Origin: Hyphomicrobiales bacterium
GTDB lineage: Bacteria; Pseudomonadota; Alphaproteobacteria; Rhizobiales; Xanthobacteraceae
Length of the DNA: 36,760 bases
NCBI GenBank assembly: GCA_021732625.1
Contig: JAKFUP010000060.1
Span: 1 to 36,760 of the forward strand
Reading direction: 5' to 3'
The translations under genes and the position numbers were made by a program. The notes under the pieces were generated by a model. That model saw nothing but the letters and a program-made list of their open reading frames with translations. It did no database searches and was not told where the DNA came from. This document shows positions 34,322-36,760 of this stretch, piece by piece; position 1 is the stretch's first letter, and each line of letters opens with the position of its first letter.

Positions 34322-35491
34322 TCACTCCGCCATGTGGGGTTTAGCAGCAGCCGTATCTTTGTCGTCCGGCACAGGGATGGCGGCCATTCGTTGTGCCCGC
34401 CATGGCGCCCACCAAGCTTGAAACGTGCCAACAATGCCTTTCGGCAGCAGCAGCGTGACGAGAACAAACAACGCTCCGAGCATGAACAGCCAGTACGGGG
34501 CCAGTGGCCCTGAGGTAAAAACGGTCTTGGCATAGTTGACGACGACGGCGCCCAGCGCCGCGCCGACCAACGTGCCGCGCCCGCCGACCGCCACCCATAT
34601 AACCGCCTCGATCGAATTGCCCGGCGCAAACTCGCCAGGATTTATGATGCCAACCTGTGGAACATAGAGCGCACCCGCAACGCCCGCCATGCAGGCAGAC
34701 ACCGTGAACACGAACAACTTATAGGATTCGACGCGATAGCCGAGAAACCGCGTCCGGGATTCCGCATCGCGGACCGCGATCAGCACCTTGCCGAGTTTCG
34801 ATGTGACAATCGCACGGCAAATCAGAAACCCGACTGCCAGCGCCAGACACGACAGCGTGAAGAGCGCGGCGCGCGTACCTTGCGCCTGCACATTAAACCC
34901 GAGGATGTCCTTGAAATCGGTCAGGCCGTTGTTACCGCCAAAACCAAAATCGTTTCGGAAGAACGCCAGCAGCAACGCATAGGTCATCGCCTGCGTGATG
35001 ATTGACAGGTAAACGCCGGTTACGCGCGAACGGAATGCCAGCCAGCCGAAGCCGAAGGCGAGCAATCCCGGAACCACCAGAACCATCAAGGCCGCAAACC
35101 AGAAGTGGTCGAAGCCGTACCAGTACCACGGCAACGCCTTGTAATTGAGGAACACCATGAAGTCCGGCAGAATGGGGTTCCCGTAGACACTGCGGCTGCC
35201 GATCTGACGCATCAGATACATGCCCATGGCATAGCCGCCGAGCGCGAAGAACGCGCCATGGCCGAGCGAAAGAATACCGCAATAACCCCAGATCAGATCG
35301 ATCGAGAGAGCCAAAAGCGCGTAGCAGACATATTTGCCAAACAGCGCGATCAGATACGTTGGCACCTGAAACATCGAGTCGGCCGGCAACAGCAAATTCG
35401 AGAGCGGCAGCAAAACGCCCACTGCGGCGACGACGATCAGAAATATCGCAGCGCTCCGGTCCAGCGACCGTGTGAGGAGATGCGGCATCAT
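34322..35491 (-). CDS. urtC: Urea ABC transporter permease UrtC
   Basis: This 389-residue inner-membrane permease of the branched-chain (LivM) family has about nine or ten hydrophobic helices. Features include YCGILSLGHGAFFALGGYAM, FGFGGNNGLTDF, the coupling region AVRDAESRTRFLGYRVESYK and IEAVIWVAVGGRGTLVGAALG. The start overlaps the urtB stop by four bases (ATGA). The hydrophilic C-terminal tail is rich in alanine and aspartate. Confidence 0.95.
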   Translation of the reverse strand: MMPHLLTRSLDRSAAIFLIVVAAVGVLLPLSNLLLPADSMFQVPTYLIALFGKYVCYALLALSIDLIWGYCGILSLGHGAFFALGGYAMGMYLMRQIGSRSVYGNPILPDFMVFLNYKALPWYWYGFDHFWFAALMVLVVPGLLAFGFGWLAFRSRVTGVYLSIITQAMTYALLLAFFRNDFGFGGNNGLTDFKDILGFNVQAQGTRAALFTLSCLALAVGFLICRAIVTSKLGKVLIAVRDAESRTRFLGYRVESYKLFVFTVSACMAGVAGALYVPQVGIINPGEFAPGNSIEAVIWVAVGGRGTLVGAALGAVVVNYAKTVFTSGPLAPYWLFMLGALFVLVTLLLPKGIVGTFQAWWAPWRAQRMAAIPVPDDKDTAAAKPHMAE

Positions 35492-36760
35492 GCTTCCACC
35501 GAGCGCCCCTTGAGCGCAAACATCCCGCGCGGGCGCTTCTGGATGAAAAGAATGATGAGGACGAGGATGGCTATCTTGCCGAGCACCGCGCCGGCGACTG
35601 GCTCAAGGAATTTGTTGGCAATGCCGAGCGTAAACGCTCCGACCAGCGTCCCCCACAGATTGCCGACACCACCGAACACGACAACCATGAAGCTATCGAT
35701 GATATACGTCTGGCCCAGATTGGGGCTGACGTTGTCGATCTGCGACAGCGCCACGCCTGCGATACCAGCGATACCGGAACCGAGGCCGAACGTCAGCGCA
35801 TCGACACGCGCGGTTGGAATGCCCATCGACGCCGCCATGCGCCGGTTCTGCGTCACCGCGCGCATTTCCAGGCCGAGGCTCGTGTAACGTAGCATGGCAA
35901 GCAGGATGGCAAACACCGCAAGGGTGAAGCAGAAAATCCAGAGCCGGTTGTAAGTGATGGCGATCTGGCCGATTTCAAAAGCGCCGCTCATCCAAGATGG
36001 ATTGCCGACTTCGCGATTGTTGGGCCCGAACATGGTTCGCACCGCCTGCTGGAGGATCAGCGAGATACCCCATGTCGCCAGCAAGGTCTCAAGTGCACGG
36101 CCGTAAAGAAACTTGATGACACATCGCTCGATCAGGACACCGATTAGACCCGCAACGACGAAGGCTAGCGGCACTGCAATCATGAGTGAATAGTCAAACA
36201 GCCCAGGATAGCGGGTGCGGATGGTTTCCTGCACGACGAAGGTGACATAAGCACCGATCATCACCATTTCGCCGTGCGCCATATTGATGACGCCCATCAC
36301 ACCGAAGGTGATGGCAAGACCAATGGCGGCGAGCAACAGCACTGAGCCAAGCGAAAGACCATACCAGGCATTTTGTCCGATCGACCATAGCGCGAGATTG
36401 CTTTGAATCGAGTTGACCGCGCTGGTCGCAACACCGGCGACGCCGGGCGATAATCCAGAGAGCCCGGCGAGAAGCGCAAGCGCGTCTTGATCGCCTTTTG
36501 CACGCAGCGTACCGATGGCTTCGATTTTATCGACGTCCGATGCTGCGGGCTTAACCAGAATGGTTGCAGCGCGCGCTTCGGCAAACGCCCGCTTCACGGC
36601 CGGTACGGTTTCCTTCTTGAGCGCGTCTTCGATCGCTGGAAGCGCCGCGGCATCCCGGGTCTTGAAAGCAGACTGCGCAGCGAGGGTACGCTTCGCGGGA
36701 TCGGGAGACAGCAATGTGAGAGTGCCAAGCGCTGCTTCTACCGTCCGGCGCAGGCGATTG
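35488..36760 (-). CDS. urtB: Urea ABC transporter permease UrtB (5' end beyond window)
   Basis: This partial gene has at least 424 codons visible, open to the window edge. The N-terminal part is a hydrophilic, alanine-rich helical domain (LLSPDPAKRTLAAQSAF and AIEDALKKETVPAVKRAFAEA), a known extension of UrtB proteins. The C-terminal 300 residues form a LivH-type permease with ITFGVMGVINMAHGEMVMIG, MFGPNNREVGNPSWM, the coupling segment MRAVTQNRRMAASMGI and VVVFGGVGNLWGTLVGA. A TTG at 36714 is not the start, because the frame and family similarity continue through it. The substrate-binding protein gene urtA is expected just outside. Confidence 0.93.
   Translation of the reverse strand, partial: NRLRRTVEAALGTLTLLSPDPAKRTLAAQSAFKTRDAAALPAIEDALKKETVPAVKRAFAEARAATILVKPAASDVDKIEAIGTLRAKGDQDALALLAGLSGLSPGVAGVATSAVNSIQSNLALWSIGQNAWYGLSLGSVLLLAAIGLAITFGVMGVINMAHGEMVMIGAYVTFVVQETIRTRYPGLFDYSLMIAVPLAFVVAGLIGVLIERCVIKFLYGRALETLLATWGISLILQQAVRTMFGPNNREVGNPSWMSGAFEIGQIAITYNRLWIFCFTLAVFAILLAMLRYTSLGLEMRAVTQNRRMAASMGIPTARVDALTFGLGSGIAGIAGVALSQIDNVSPNLGQTYIIDSFMVVVFGGVGNLWGTLVGAFTLGIANKFLEPVAGAVLGKIAILVLIILFIQKRPRGMFALKGRSVEA

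Overview
The window comes from an alphaproteobacterium of the Bradyrhizobium / Rhodopseudomonas / Afipia group (Nitrobacteraceae). The evidence is a PhyR-NepR-EcfG general stress locus, a fused CysNC, a siroheme / [4Fe-4S] CysI with DUF934 and DUF2849 partners, DUF2865 secreted proteins, a urt-ure cluster, and intergenic repeats typical of that family. Genus and species cannot be fixed from sequence alone. There are no rRNA or tRNA genes, no insertion sequences and no CRISPR array.

Layout. 1-528 is a non-coding mosaic of short repeats. 529-3106 (minus) holds 3-hydroxybutyrate dehydrogenase, a patatin-like hydrolase and a CAP-domain lipoprotein. 3191-14748 is a complete assimilatory sulfate module. 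The minus strand carries the sulfate importer (sbp-cysT-cysW-cysA) and the reduction genes (cysG-DUF2849-cysI-DUF934-cysH). Divergently, the plus strand carries cysD-cysNC. 14951-17113 is malate synthase G, closed by a strong bidirectional terminator.

17186-27058 is a stress and cell-envelope island. It contains two DUF2865 proteins, an L,D-transpeptidase, an AI-2E-type permease, a DUF883 protein, a holin-like membrane protein, a secreted protein, several tiny membrane proteins and the regulators phyR, nepR and ecfG. A CHASE-type HWE-family sensor kinase follows. Promoters of the EcfG type (GGAAC, 16 bases, CGTT) recur here: four perfect copies lie within 4.4 kb, each just upstream of a gene, with near-perfect ones at phyR and elsewhere. 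The regulator therefore appears to sit inside its own regulon.

The most interesting candidate is an unannotated small RNA at about 22699-22776, next to phyR. It has an EcfG-like promoter, a first hairpin with a cytosine-rich loop and a second hairpin followed by a T-run. This layout recalls the general-stress sRNA GsrN of Caulobacter.

27167-36760 (minus) is the urea module. The importer genes urtB (cut by the window edge), urtC, urtD and urtE are followed by ureD, ureA, ureB, ureC, a small ABM-type monooxygenase gene, ureE (histidine-rich tail), ureF and ureG. Together they import urea, hydrolyse it to ammonia and mature the nickel enzyme.
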